NCBI GenBank assembly: GCA_021740785.1
Contig: JAIOZI010000016.1
Coordinates: 19,651 to 83,650, forward strand
Direction: 5' to 3'
From: Melioribacteraceae bacterium
GTDB lineage: Bacteria; Bacteroidota; Ignavibacteria; Ignavibacteriales; Melioribacteraceae
Length of the DNA: 64,000 nt
Below are positions 34,544 through 43,221 of this stretch, piece after piece (position 1 is the stretch's first letter; every line of letters starts with the position of its first letter). A program made the position numbers and the translations under genes. Under the pieces are notes generated by a model. It was not told where the DNA came from. It did not search any database and was given only the letters and a program-made list of their open reading frames with translations.

Positions 34544-35887
34544 TTGAAAATGAATCCAAACAGAATACGTATTCTGCAAAACGGTATTGAAAAATCCGGA
34601 CCGGTAATATACTGGATGCAGCGGGATCAAAGAGTAAATGATAACTGGGCTTTGATTTATTCACTTAAAAAAGCGAGGGAAAATAATACTCCGTTGATTG
34701 TCGTATTTAATCTTGTTGATAATTTTCTTGAAGCCACATTCCGGCAATATGATTTTATGCTCAAAGGATTGAAGGAGGTAGAAGCCTCTTTACACGAAAA
34801 AAACATTCCGTTCTATTTACTTACAGGATTACCGGAAATTAACATACCAAAGCTGATTGACGAAACTGCCGCCGGGTTACTTGTTAGTGATTTCAATCCG
34901 CTAAAAATTGTACGCTCATGGAAACGTGACGTGGCAAAAAAGATTAACATTCCGTTCCATGAAGTTGATGCACATAATGTAGTACCGTGCTTATTTGTAT
35001 CGGGAAAAGAGGAATTTGCGGCATACACTATTCGACCAAAAATCACCAGACTGCTGAACGAATTTCTGGATGATTTCCCATCAATTGAAAAACAAAACCA
35101 TTTATCAAAACAACTGCAGAAAAACGATTGGCAAAAGGTATATGAACAGCTAAGAATAAATTTTGATGTCAGGAAAATTGATTGGTTAATACCGGGTGAA
35201 TTCCAAGCTCACAATCAGCTCGCTTTTTTTATAGAAAGTAAGATCGAAAAATATAATGAAGAAAGAAATGATCCTACCAAGGATGCAATTTCAAACATGT
35301 CGCCATACCTTCACTTCGGACAGATTTCCGCACAACGCATCGCAATCGAAATTCAAAAGTTTAATGGGAATGAAGAATCGAAAAATTCATTTCTTGAAGA
35401 ACTCATCGTTCGCCGTGAGCTAGCCGATAACTTTTGTTATTTCAATAACAACTATGATTCATTCGAGGGTTTCCGTAATTGGGCTAAGGGAACATTGAAT
35501 AATCATCTCAAAGATGAACGGGAATACCTTTACAATTTGGATGAATTTGAAAATGCATCTACTCATGATCCTCTTTGGAATGCAGCTCAAAATGAAATGC
35601 GAGTTAAAGGAAAAATGCATGGATACATGCGTATGTACTGGGCAAAAAAAATCCTGGACTGGAGCATTTCACCGGGAAAAGCTCTGCAGATTGCAAATCA
35701 TTTGAATGATAAATATGAACTCGACGGTCGTGATCCAAATGGTTATACGGGCACTGCTTGGTCGATTGGCGGTATACATGATCGTGCTTGGGCTGAGCGA
35801 CCGGTCTTTGGGAAAATCCGCTACATGAATTATAACGGATGTAAAAGAAAGTTCGATGTTGATAAATACATCAGTATAAATAGTTGA
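34544..35887 (+). CDS. Class II CPD photolyase
   Basis: 447 residues, the usual length for class II deoxyribodipyrimidine photolyases. The N-terminal Rossmann domain opens with GPVIYWMQRDQRVNDNWALI (about 19-38). The FAD-binding C-terminal domain has SPYLHFGQISAQRIAIE (about 250), ELIVRRELADNFCYFN (about 285) and GYTGTAWSIGGIHDRAW (about 402-418). It repairs cyclobutane pyrimidine dimers using light. A second in-frame ATG two codons in (34550) is an equally possible start. Confidence 0.95.
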   Translation: MKMNPNRIRILQNGIEKSGPVIYWMQRDQRVNDNWALIYSLKKARENNTPLIVVFNLVDNFLEATFRQYDFMLKGLKEVEASLHEKNIPFYLLTGLPEINIPKLIDETAAGLLVSDFNPLKIVRSWKRDVAKKINIPFHEVDAHNVVPCLFVSGKEEFAAYTIRPKITRLLNEFLDDFPSIEKQNHLSKQLQKNDWQKVYEQLRINFDVRKIDWLIPGEFQAHNQLAFFIESKIEKYNEERNDPTKDAISNMSPYLHFGQISAQRIAIEIQKFNGNEESKNSFLEELIVRRELADNFCYFNNNYDSFEGFRNWAKGTLNNHLKDEREYLYNLDEFENASTHDPLWNAAQNEMRVKGKMHGYMRMYWAKKILDWSISPGKALQIANHLNDKYELDGRDPNGYTGTAWSIGGIHDRAWAERPVFGKIRYMNYNGCKRKFDVDKYISINS

Positions 35888-35992
35888 CATTTCATTTTAC
35901 ACCGATCTAAATCCAAATAAACTATTCAGCAGAACATTTCTCTAACTGTTTCGTCTAAACTAAGCAATGCAAAAACCCATAATAGAAAAGAA

Positions 35993-37900
35993 ATGTTAAA
36001 AATTCGAACTCACATACAGCTTTCAATTTTGATATTCTCCGGATTTATACTATCCGGGTGTAATGTCAGCAAACAGGAAGCACCGGTTTTCCCGGTGGAA
36101 GATTTTTTCCGCAATGCGGCAACCGAAAATTTTCAAATCTCGCCCGATGGATATAACGTAGCATATCTTAAACCCTGGAATAATAGGATGAATATCTACA
36201 TACAAGTAGTTGGCGAAGATACTTCCAAAAGAATTACTAATTCAATTAACCGGGATATAACAACCTACATTTGGGCTAATGATAACCAGTTAATATATAT
36301 CATGGACGAAACCGGTGAAGAATATTATCAATTCTATCGTGTGAATATTGATAATAATGAACAGATTCAGCTTACACCTAAAGAGAAAGTAAAATTCTAT
36401 ATTGTGAACAAGCTCTCCGATTATGAAAATGAAATGATAATCATGATGAATAAACGCGATCCGCAATTCTTTGATGTTTACAGGATGAATGTAAATACAG
36501 GTGAATTATCATTGTTACAAAAAAATCCCGGCAATATTACGGGGTGGATAGCAGATAATGACGGAGTTGTAAAAATCGCAAGAACTACCGATGGAGTAAA
36601 TACGGGATATCTTTACAGAAATTCCGAGAGTGAAAATTTTAACCCCGTTATCGTAACTGATTTCAAGGAGTCGCTTAACCCATTAATTTTTACAGAAGAC
36701 AACCAACTTGTTTACTGTCTCTCAAATATTGATCGGGATAAGGAAGCGCTTGTTTTATATGACTTCAAAAATGCAGTTGAAGTTGAAGAGATATTTGAAC
36801 ATTACGATGCAGATATTGAACATGTATTATTTTCTAATGACGGGAAACCAATTGCAGCGCTATATGCACAATGTAAAAGATATTACAAATTTTTTGATCC
36901 GGAGTGGGAAGCAACGTATAAAAAAATAAGCAGTAAGTTTAAAAATCATGAAGTATACATCAGCAGTATCGATAACTCAGAAAAGAACTTGATTCTGCAT
37001 GTTACGAATGATAGAACATTTGGAACATATTATCATTACAATATCGATTCTGCTAAATTGACTAAGTTGGCAGAAGCAAGTCCATGGCTGCAACAAGAAT
37101 ATATGGCTGCAATGAAACCTATCACATATAAAGCGCGGGATGGATTAACAATCAACGGTTATTTAACTCTTCCTTATGGTTCTGAAGCCGAGGATCTGCC
37201 GGTAATCGTTTACCCTCATGGTGGTCCATGGAATAGAGATTATTGGGAATTTAATCCCACCGCACAATTTTTAGCAAACAGGGGATACGCAGTTCTGCAA
37301 GTTAATTACCGCGGCTCAATTGGATATGGGAAGGAATTTTTGGAAGCCGGATTTAAAGAATGGGGCGGTAAAATTCAAGATGACATTACTGATGGAGTAA
37401 ATTGGTTGATAGAGCAGAACATTGCTGATCCTGAAAGAATAGGAATCTATGGATTTTCATTCGGTGGATATTCGGCTTTATGCGGTGTAACTTTTCATCC
37501 GGATATCTATAAATGCGGGGTTAGCTATTCGGGTAGCACAAATATTTTCACATTCTTTGAAGCTGTACCCAAGCATTGGGAACCATTTAAAGAAATGATG
37601 TATGAGATGGTTGGTAATCCGAATCAAGATTCATTGATGATTTATAACCAATCACCATATTTCTTCACTGAAAAAATTAAGGCTCCTCTATTAATCGCAC
37701 ACGGCAGCAACGATACACGCGCTCCTTTTAGTGAAATAAAAAATTATATTAAACTGCTAGAGAAAAATGGCGTTGAAGTAAAAACATTATTTAAGAAAAA
37801 CGAGGGACATAAATTTAATAATGAAGAAAATCGTTTGGAGCTTTACCGCAATATCGAAAGTTTCTTAGAAGATAAACTTAAAGGCAGAAAATCAATGTGA
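35993..37900 (+). CDS. S9 family peptidase lipoprotein
   Basis: 635 residues. The N-terminus is a lipoprotein signal (FSGFILSGCNVS), with the acylated Cys at about residue 23, so it is anchored in the envelope. The N-terminal beta-propeller (about 40-380) is followed by an alpha/beta hydrolase domain whose catalytic Ser is in GIYGFSFGGYSAL (about 490), the Asp in IAHGSNDTRAPF (about 568) and the His in NEGHKFNNEE (about 602). Acyl-peptidase or dipeptidyl-peptidase-like activity on peptides is expected from the family. Confidence 0.92.
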   Translation: MLKIRTHIQLSILIFSGFILSGCNVSKQEAPVFPVEDFFRNAATENFQISPDGYNVAYLKPWNNRMNIYIQVVGEDTSKRITNSINRDITTYIWANDNQLIYIMDETGEEYYQFYRVNIDNNEQIQLTPKEKVKFYIVNKLSDYENEMIIMMNKRDPQFFDVYRMNVNTGELSLLQKNPGNITGWIADNDGVVKIARTTDGVNTGYLYRNSESENFNPVIVTDFKESLNPLIFTEDNQLVYCLSNIDRDKEALVLYDFKNAVEVEEIFEHYDADIEHVLFSNDGKPIAALYAQCKRYYKFFDPEWEATYKKISSKFKNHEVYISSIDNSEKNLILHVTNDRTFGTYYHYNIDSAKLTKLAEASPWLQQEYMAAMKPITYKARDGLTINGYLTLPYGSEAEDLPVIVYPHGGPWNRDYWEFNPTAQFLANRGYAVLQVNYRGSIGYGKEFLEAGFKEWGGKIQDDITDGVNWLIEQNIADPERIGIYGFSFGGYSALCGVTFHPDIYKCGVSYSGSTNIFTFFEAVPKHWEPFKEMMYEMVGNPNQDSLMIYNQSPYFFTEKIKAPLLIAHGSNDTRAPFSEIKNYIKLLEKNGVEVKTLFKKNEGHKFNNEENRLELYRNIESFLEDKLKGRKSM

Positions 37901-37923
37901 TGATTTCTTATACCTCCCAATAT

Positions 37924-37957
37924 AAACCCGATCCGGTTACGTGCCGGACCGGGTTTT
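37924..37957. terminator. Bidirectional intrinsic terminator
   Basis: AAACCCGATCCGG (37924-37936) pairs with CCGGACCGGGTTT (37944-37956) with one A-C mismatch and a 7-nt loop, followed by T. It lies between the converging S9 peptidase and YbjQ genes. Confidence 0.85.
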
Positions 37958-37961
37958 ACTT

Positions 37962-38282
37962 TTATTCATCTTCAATTAAAACAGCCGTCCCGTACACAAG
38001 TATTTCAGCGGCACTCTGCATTAAGTAGCTGGTAGAAAATCTGACATCGACAACTGCATTTGCGCCGAGTTCCATTGCTTCATTGAGCATTCTGTCTATT
38101 GACTGCTCACGCGATTCAGCCATTAATTTTGTGTATTCCTCAATCTCACCTCCGAACATTGCTTTAATTATTGCTGCAATATCTTTACCTAAATGCCTGG
38201 CTCTAATTGTATTTCCGCGAACCACCCCGAAGGATTTAACAATCCTTTTACCCGGTATATTTGAAGAAGTTACGTAGATCAT
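37962..38282 (-). CDS. YbjQ/UPF0145 family heavy-metal-binding-domain protein
   Basis: 106 residues, the normal YbjQ length. Typical features are the opening MIYVTSSNIPGKRIVKSFGVVRGNT, shortened here to its key pattern TSSNIPGKRI, the central ARHLGKDIAAIIKAMFGGEI and ELGANAVVDVRFSTS (about 72-86). The fold forms a pentameric ring in structures of the family, but its function is not established. It is the third gene of the sigma-factor unit, overlapping the membrane protein gene by 4 bp. Confidence 0.88.
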   Translation of the reverse strand: MIYVTSSNIPGKRIVKSFGVVRGNTIRARHLGKDIAAIIKAMFGGEIEEYTKLMAESREQSIDRMLNEAMELGANAVVDVRFSTSYLMQSAAEILVYGTAVLIEDE

Positions 38283-38722
38283 CTTTGAATCTCCTTATAC
38301 TTGTCTTTACTCCAAAGAGTAATTTTTTCTCTAAAAATTGATATCACTAAAATTACTGCCCCAATTACTACAGCGCCTACCCCGTATTTAAGCAAGGCAG
38401 GCATTGCATCATTGGCAATAAACTTTTCAACCGCTTCTCCTATTGCATATCCGCCGACAATTATTGCTCCGATCAGAAAGATGATCCAACCGAGACTTCT
38501 CTCAATCTTATTGTAAGTTACTGTCCAGTAATTATCCCATATTTCCTTGGAAGGATTTTTAAGTGTCATTTTTTTTAATACCTCCCTTATATTTTGTTGT
38601 TCTTCAACTTCAATTTTAAAATTTGGATCGGATTGGATTAATTCATCGAACCGGTTCTTTTCATCCTGCGATAATGATCCGGATAAATATTTTTCAAGAA
38701 TAATTATTTTGTCTTCTTTCAT
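38279..38722 (-). CDS. Putative anti-sigma factor, membrane-bound
   Basis: 147 residues. The N-terminal about 60 residues form a helical domain with the anti-sigma-like start ILEKYLSGSLSQDEKNRFDEL (key features YLSGSLS and EKNRF), followed by two membrane helices (about 78-96 and 108-130) and a basic tail. There is no zinc-binding HxxxCxxC. Position, overlapping the ECF sigma gene by 4 bp, is the main reason for calling it an anti-sigma factor; this is inference from context and shape. Confidence 0.65.
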   Translation of the reverse strand: MKEDKIIILEKYLSGSLSQDEKNRFDELIQSDPNFKIEVEEQQNIREVLKKMTLKNPSKEIWDNYWTVTYNKIERSLGWIIFLIGAIIVGGYAIGEAVEKFIANDAMPALLKYGVGAVVIGAVILVISIFREKITLWSKDKYKEIQR

Positions 38723-39237
38723 TTGATATACTTCTCTAATTTCTTACCAAGCTTTTTCCTTGCATAGAACAATTTTGACATTACTGTACCAACCGGGATT
38801 TGTAAAATTTCCGAAATTTCCTGATAGCTCATATCCTGAAACTCTCTCAATATTATAACTTCCCTATCCATTTCCGATAATTCGAGAATCCCCGTTTCAA
38901 TTATGTTTTTTAATTCTGCCTTTTCTAAATTGATTTCCGTGTCCTCCGATGATGGATACTCTTCCCATTCCAGAAAATCGCCGGTTATAAATTTTTTATT
39001 GTCTCTGATTACATTCAAACAATAGTTTCGCAGAATTTTATAATACCATGTGAAAAAGTTTTTTGATCTGTCGAATTTATCAAAACTCCCGTATGCCCTT
39101 ATAAATGCAGCCTGCGATGCATCCATTGCTTCATCATGTGAACCCAGAAAACCAAGCGCGGAAAAATAAGCTCGTTTCATATTCAATTTCACCAGTTTTG
39201 AAAATTCTATTTTTTGATCAATAGTAAGATTTAACAA
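38719..39237 (-). CDS. ECF-type RNA polymerase sigma factor
   Basis: 172 residues. Region 2 is marked by DEAMDASQAAFIRAYGSFDKF (key residues DASQAAFIRAY) and FTWYYKILRNYCLNVIRD (about 62-79). Region 4 carries LSEMDREVIILREFQDMSY and EISEILQIPVGTVMSKLFYA (about 136-155), the helix-turn-helix that reads the -35 element. It heads an operon with the putative anti-sigma and YbjQ genes. ECF sigma factors often autoregulate; no promoter with that pattern was identified by eye. Confidence 0.93.
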   Translation of the reverse strand: MLNLTIDQKIEFSKLVKLNMKRAYFSALGFLGSHDEAMDASQAAFIRAYGSFDKFDRSKNFFTWYYKILRNYCLNVIRDNKKFITGDFLEWEEYPSSEDTEINLEKAELKNIIETGILELSEMDREVIILREFQDMSYQEISEILQIPVGTVMSKLFYARKKLGKKLEKYIK

Positions 39238-39394
39238 CTTTTTCCCGAATTCTTATTTGTGATACACAGGAAATTAGTTTTTATTCAGCAAAAAAAAACT
39301 TTTTTTTTGAAGGAGTGCTTTCCGTATTGTGAATGGTATTTAGGTTTATTAAATGAATGAGGATATTGTGCGCTTTAGTTTCAAGCCGAGAAAG

Positions 39395-39930
39395 GTTAGC
39401 GGATTGGCGAATTAGCGCCAACCTTCGCCAAGGCTTCCTCCTACGCTGAAGCTACGGAGGACAGGACGGTTGGTAAAAATTTGCGGATTGATGGATTTTG
39501 TGGATAAACGAATTGCGGATTTGCGGATTTTCACGGAGACTTCTTTGTGTAACTTCGTGACTTCTTCGTGTAACTCCGTGCAACTCTGCTTTATCTTACT
39601 TTTCTATTTTCAATAGTCAATCTGCCTTTCCTTAATAACATAATAACTGAATAACTATAATTGGATTTGCGAATTACGAATTAGCGGATTACGGATTTTC
39701 GGATTGTCGAATTTGCGGATTAACGCATTACCGGATTGGCCTGAAAAAGATAAACCGCGGAGACACGAAGACACAAAGAATTTAATTTCATTATAATTTT
39801 TTATATTATTCTGGTTTTTCAATAGCCACTTGTCAGTTTTAATCACCGTAGCTTTAGGGTAGGTGATAGTCAATATTCAATTCACCGCTTTTACTCTACA
39901 CGCTTTGCTCTTTGCCTTTTGCTTTTGGAT
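39395..39930 (+). repeat. Dispersed intergenic repeat, copy A
   Basis: Shares successive blocks, in order and in inverted orientation, with 58621-59140. The blocks include GCGCCAACCTTCGCCAAGGC, TGTAACTTCGTGACTTCTT, GTGTAACTCCGTGCAACTCT, TTATCTTACTTTTCTATTTT, AATAACATAATAACT, GATAAACCGCGGAGAC and GGTTTTTCAATAG. Copy A has an extra insertion after 'CCAAGGC' (about 39430-39463) with its own small inverted repeat. Degenerate GGATTTGCGGATTAGCG units fill the intervals. No coding potential. Confidence 0.8.
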
Positions 39931-40025
39931 TTTTTCCATTTCTCCTTTTCTTTTTGCTCTCTGCGCAATGCCCTTTGCCTTTCACCCTTTGCGCTTTGCT
40001 TTCTGCCCCTCACTCCGCCTCTGCA
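39896..40025 (+). repeat. Pyrimidine-rich degenerate CTTTGC repeat tract
   Basis: One strand is mostly C and T, with about ten variants of CTTTGC (for example GCTTTGCTCTTTGCC, GCCCTTTGCC, CCCTTTGCGCTTTGC). It directly precedes the 3' end of the DUF4340 gene. Similar tracts recur as intergenic filler in related genomes, from memory. Confidence 0.6.
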
Positions 40026-40036
40026 AATAGAAGTAA

Positions 40037-40969
40037 TTAATTTTTATGAAATTTTTTCAATCCGACAAATATTTTTCCCGTCAAATCATTCTTTGTGCCG
40101 TTGAAAAATGATTCTGCATTATCCGTCGAATGTATAGTGTAGCCCGCATCATTTTTATATGCATTAATTCTAATTGTATTTCCGTCACCCTTTTCAATAT
40201 CGAGATACATTTCAGTCGCAGGCAGAGTATTTTCGTCAACATTGACAAATTCGGTTCCGTTTAAATTGGAAAGCTGACGCAGATATTTCTCGGTATTTGC
40301 AGAATCAAGCTCGGCGCCGTTGTGAGTCCATTTACCATCAACCTTTACAATTTGGAAAGAAGAATCTGCGGGATAATTAAATGACAATTTATTCCAACCG
40401 TTAAACGTTCCGCGTACAATTCTTTCATCACGAAATGATTCGGCATTCTTATTAAAAGTCATATCGAGAAAACCGTCAACTTCATACACATCCGTATCGC
40501 CCGATAACCTGACATACGTTGACATACTCCGCGGCTGCTGAAATTGAAATCTTCCCAAAATAATGTTAAGAGTTTTATCGCCGTCTTCCCAAACTTCAAG
40601 CCGGGTTCCGGTGGTATCAACTTGAAAGTCAGTCCATTTTGCTTCATCTCTTGCGGCTAATCTTTTCGGCTTTATCTGCAGCAGTTGAGTAAACACATTT
40701 TGGATTTTTCTAGCGGGAACGGCTGCAGTGCTGCCATTCTCCAATTCAACTTTCCACTGTGCGCCGTCCTTGAACAATCTAACTTCTTCATGCTTAGTTG
40801 TCTTCGGAAAAATTTTAATTTCGGTAACAGAGGAGGTATCGATTGACACCAATTCATCACGGAAAGTTCTTTCATTTGCATCACCGTTCCAGAAAACAAT
40901 CACCAGTACCAGCAGTAAAAGAACACCGAAAATAATTGAAAGCAATTTGTTTGATACGTTACTAAACAT
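40037..40969 (-). CDS. DUF4340 domain protein
   Basis: 310 residues with one N-terminal membrane helix (about 9-26, LSIIFGVLLLLVLVIVFW) and a periplasmic beta-rich domain; the family signature region is IQNVFTQLLQIKPKRLAARDEAKW (key part LAARDEAKWTDF) near residues 90-115. DUF4340 proteins commonly follow the GldG-like component of this ABC exporter type. The start codon overlaps the end of the GldG-like gene by 8 bp, so translation is coupled and the protein is probably part of the same envelope complex. Confidence 0.85.
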   Translation of the reverse strand: MFSNVSNKLLSIIFGVLLLLVLVIVFWNGDANERTFRDELVSIDTSSVTEIKIFPKTTKHEEVRLFKDGAQWKVELENGSTAAVPARKIQNVFTQLLQIKPKRLAARDEAKWTDFQVDTTGTRLEVWEDGDKTLNIILGRFQFQQPRSMSTYVRLSGDTDVYEVDGFLDMTFNKNAESFRDERIVRGTFNGWNKLSFNYPADSSFQIVKVDGKWTHNGAELDSANTEKYLRQLSNLNGTEFVNVDENTLPATEMYLDIEKGDGNTIRINAYKNDAGYTIHSTDNAESFFNGTKNDLTGKIFVGLKKFHKN

Positions 40970-42479
40970 AATTTGTCGACATTAATTTTGATTTAACTTT
41001 TCTTCTCATTTGAAAACGGATAATTCCGTAAATAATAATTAACAAGATCGGCACAAGGAAATTTAGATATTTCAACAAGGTCTTCGTGCTGTCTTCAATA
41101 TCTTTATCAATTAATCGTGCTGTGACGCCCTTCGTCCGCAGTTCAACCAGACCGGTATCGTCGGTCAACCAATCAATAGAGTTTACAAGCAGACTTATAT
41201 TATCCTGCTGCATCTGCTGACCTTCGGGCGCAACAGCAAAGTCTCCATCTCCGAAGATGACCATTTTACTTAAAACACTATTGCTGCTGAGCGGACCTTC
41301 AAGCGCAACAGCCACCGGCAGATTAGACATCGGGAAATCTGTCTTCTTCCAATCTTTCATTACATCAAAATAGAGCGGTAAACTCTTTACTCCCGATTGC
41401 TTGGATGAAATTGCTAACGGAATGACCGATATTGATGTATCTATATTTGTGATTTTAAGCGGACTCACAAACGGCATAACAACCGCTTCCAATCCCTCGG
41501 TAATCGGATGATCGGAAAATGATTTGATGATCGGGATAAACGGAAAACTGACCGGGGTATTCATCACAAACATTCCCTGCTGCTGCCTTACAGAAACATT
41601 GCTGCAATTTACATCAATCAAGAAATTGTTTTCTATTTCAATTCCTTTTGTTTTTATCCAATCTTCAAAACCGGTTTCAACATCTTCGCCCTGAGCATTT
41701 TGCAGGTTTCCTTCTACAGTATTTAATGCAGCAACTAATCTGCCGCCCCTTGAAAGAAATTCATCAAGATAATCTAGATCGCGTGATATCACGGTATCTT
41801 TAGGAGCAATGATCGCTAAGGTATTAATATCCATCGGTACGCCCAATGTATCTGAAAATGTTACGGGCTGAACATCATATAATATTGAAAGCGATTTTTG
41901 TACTTGTGCCAATTGATTCAATGCAGGTTCGCCGTGCCCTTGCAGAATCCCAACCTTTGGTTTTTCATCAATCGTTAACTTCTTGATACTGGTAGTAAGT
42001 GAATATTCCATCGCGGCGCCCGGCTGCAAAAATGGAATAACTTCCTTTTTCTCACCCAATTGAACTACCGCACCAAGATATGCGCGCTGCTGTTTTAATT
42101 GATCGCGTTCACGCACGTTTATCATAATCGGACCGATGCCGTTCTGCTGGGCTTTCATTTCCGTTTCTTGATCTTCATTCGGATTTACAAACTCGTAAAC
42201 CACCTGTCCTCCTGAAGCATTGCTGTATTCGATCAATAAATCCATAAAATCCGTCCGAACTCGAGCAATATCCGGCGGTAGATCTTCGCTGAAATATGCG
42301 GTTACAGTTACAGGAACATCAAGGTTTTCGAGAATGTCTTCCGTAGCATTACTCAAGCTGTACCGCTGGTCGGCAGTAAAATCGAACCGGAAGAATAACT
42401 TGTCCGAAAGTATATTGACCAATACAAGAATGGCAAAAAGGAGTAATATTGTTGTTTGAACTTTTTTTCTAGTTAACAT
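40962..42479 (-). CDS. GldG-like ABC transporter auxiliary protein
   Basis: 505 residues. There is an N-terminal membrane helix (about 10-27), a large periplasmic domain of the ABC_transp_aux type (YSLSNATEDILENLDVPVTVTAYFS from residue 41, key part YSLSNATEDIL; VGILQGHGEP near 178) and a C-terminal membrane helix (about 475-492). Homologs include the gliding-motility protein GldG. In this operon it is third, after ATPase and permease genes. It probably works in the periplasm with the GldA/GldF-like pair. Confidence 0.88.
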   Translation of the reverse strand: MLTRKKVQTTILLLFAILVLVNILSDKLFFRFDFTADQRYSLSNATEDILENLDVPVTVTAYFSEDLPPDIARVRTDFMDLLIEYSNASGGQVVYEFVNPNEDQETEMKAQQNGIGPIMINVRERDQLKQQRAYLGAVVQLGEKKEVIPFLQPGAAMEYSLTTSIKKLTIDEKPKVGILQGHGEPALNQLAQVQKSLSILYDVQPVTFSDTLGVPMDINTLAIIAPKDTVISRDLDYLDEFLSRGGRLVAALNTVEGNLQNAQGEDVETGFEDWIKTKGIEIENNFLIDVNCSNVSVRQQQGMFVMNTPVSFPFIPIIKSFSDHPITEGLEAVVMPFVSPLKITNIDTSISVIPLAISSKQSGVKSLPLYFDVMKDWKKTDFPMSNLPVAVALEGPLSSNSVLSKMVIFGDGDFAVAPEGQQMQQDNISLLVNSIDWLTDDTGLVELRTKGVTARLIDKDIEDSTKTLLKYLNFLVPILLIIIYGIIRFQMRRKVKSKLMSTNYV

Positions 42480-42488
42480 GGCAATCCG

Positions 42489-43214
42489 TTAATCCACTAT
42501 ATTTCGTTTTGCTAATGAAGTTTCAGCTAATACTAAACCAAAATATGTTATTGATAAGAAATAAATCAGATCTTTTGAGTCAATCACTCCGCGCGAGACG
42601 GATTCATAATGAGACGATAAGCTCATGTAATTCAACCACTGCCCCAATGTTCCGGTGAAATTATTTGCAAGCACATCAAAGATGATTAAGAAAAACACAC
42701 CAATGAAAAGTGAAAGTAAAAACGCTACAATTTGATTTGTAGTTATACTGCTGGCAAATAATCCGATGCTGATGTATGTCATGCTCATCAAGATCATGCC
42801 TAAATAGCCTGTCCACACAGCGCCGTGATCAATTGGTCCTATCGACCAAACCGTTATGTAATAAGGAAGAGTTAAACCGAGGGCAATCCCGATTAGAATT
42901 AAACAAGATAAAAATTTACCGATAATCACCTGCCAGTCGCTCACGGATTTTGTAAGAAGGAGTTCAATCGTACCGCTTCTTTTTTCCTCCGCCAGCATTC
43001 TCATTGTTAAAGCCGGGATAAAGAAAAAGAGCGTCCAGTAAGCTATTGAAAAGAAAGGCTGCAGAGTTGCCTGTCCGATAAAGAATATATCCGAGCCAAA
43101 GAGCCAAGTAAAAAATCCGCTGAATCCGAGAAAAACAATAAGCAGAATGTAAGCGATTAGCGAATCGAAAAATGACCGTAATTCTCTTTTTGTAATTGTC
43201 CAAATTGATTTCAT
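42489..43214 (-). CDS. ABC-2 type permease, GldF-like
   Basis: 241 residues with six hydrophobic segments, starting IWTITKRELRSFFDSLIAYI and carrying the ALTMRMLAEEKRSGTIELLL motif (about 66-85) that is typical of ABC-2 permeases of the GldF/NosY kind. It forms the membrane channel for the adjacent ATPase and lies 8 bp downstream of it. What is exported is not evident. In gliding Bacteroidetes the homologous GldAFG complex supports motility or envelope assembly. Confidence 0.9.
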   Translation of the reverse strand: MKSIWTITKRELRSFFDSLIAYILLIVFLGFSGFFTWLFGSDIFFIGQATLQPFFSIAYWTLFFFIPALTMRMLAEEKRSGTIELLLTKSVSDWQVIIGKFLSCLILIGIALGLTLPYYITVWSIGPIDHGAVWTGYLGMILMSMTYISIGLFASSITTNQIVAFLLSLFIGVFFLIIFDVLANNFTGTLGQWLNYMSLSSHYESVSRGVIDSKDLIYFLSITYFGLVLAETSLAKRNIVD

Positions 43215-43221
43215 ATCAGCA

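Larger units (their letters stand above)
39238..40036. other. 800-bp intergenic tract made of repeats
   Basis: No gene is supported. 39240-39394 is unremarkable A/T-rich sequence. 39395-39930 is a dispersed repeat present in inverted form at 58621-59140. 39896-40025 is a pyrimidine-rich strand with many degenerate CTTTGC units. Short open frames here are translations of these repeats. Confidence 0.7.

Noticed and set aside
38279..38722. Zinc-finger anti-sigma factor (zf-HC2)
   Set aside because: No HxxxCxxC motif; only context and membrane helices support an anti-sigma role.
39919..40104. Plus-strand 61-residue frame rich in Leu, Cys and Phe
   Set aside because: It is a translation of the CTTTGC tract and runs into the antisense of the DUF4340 gene.
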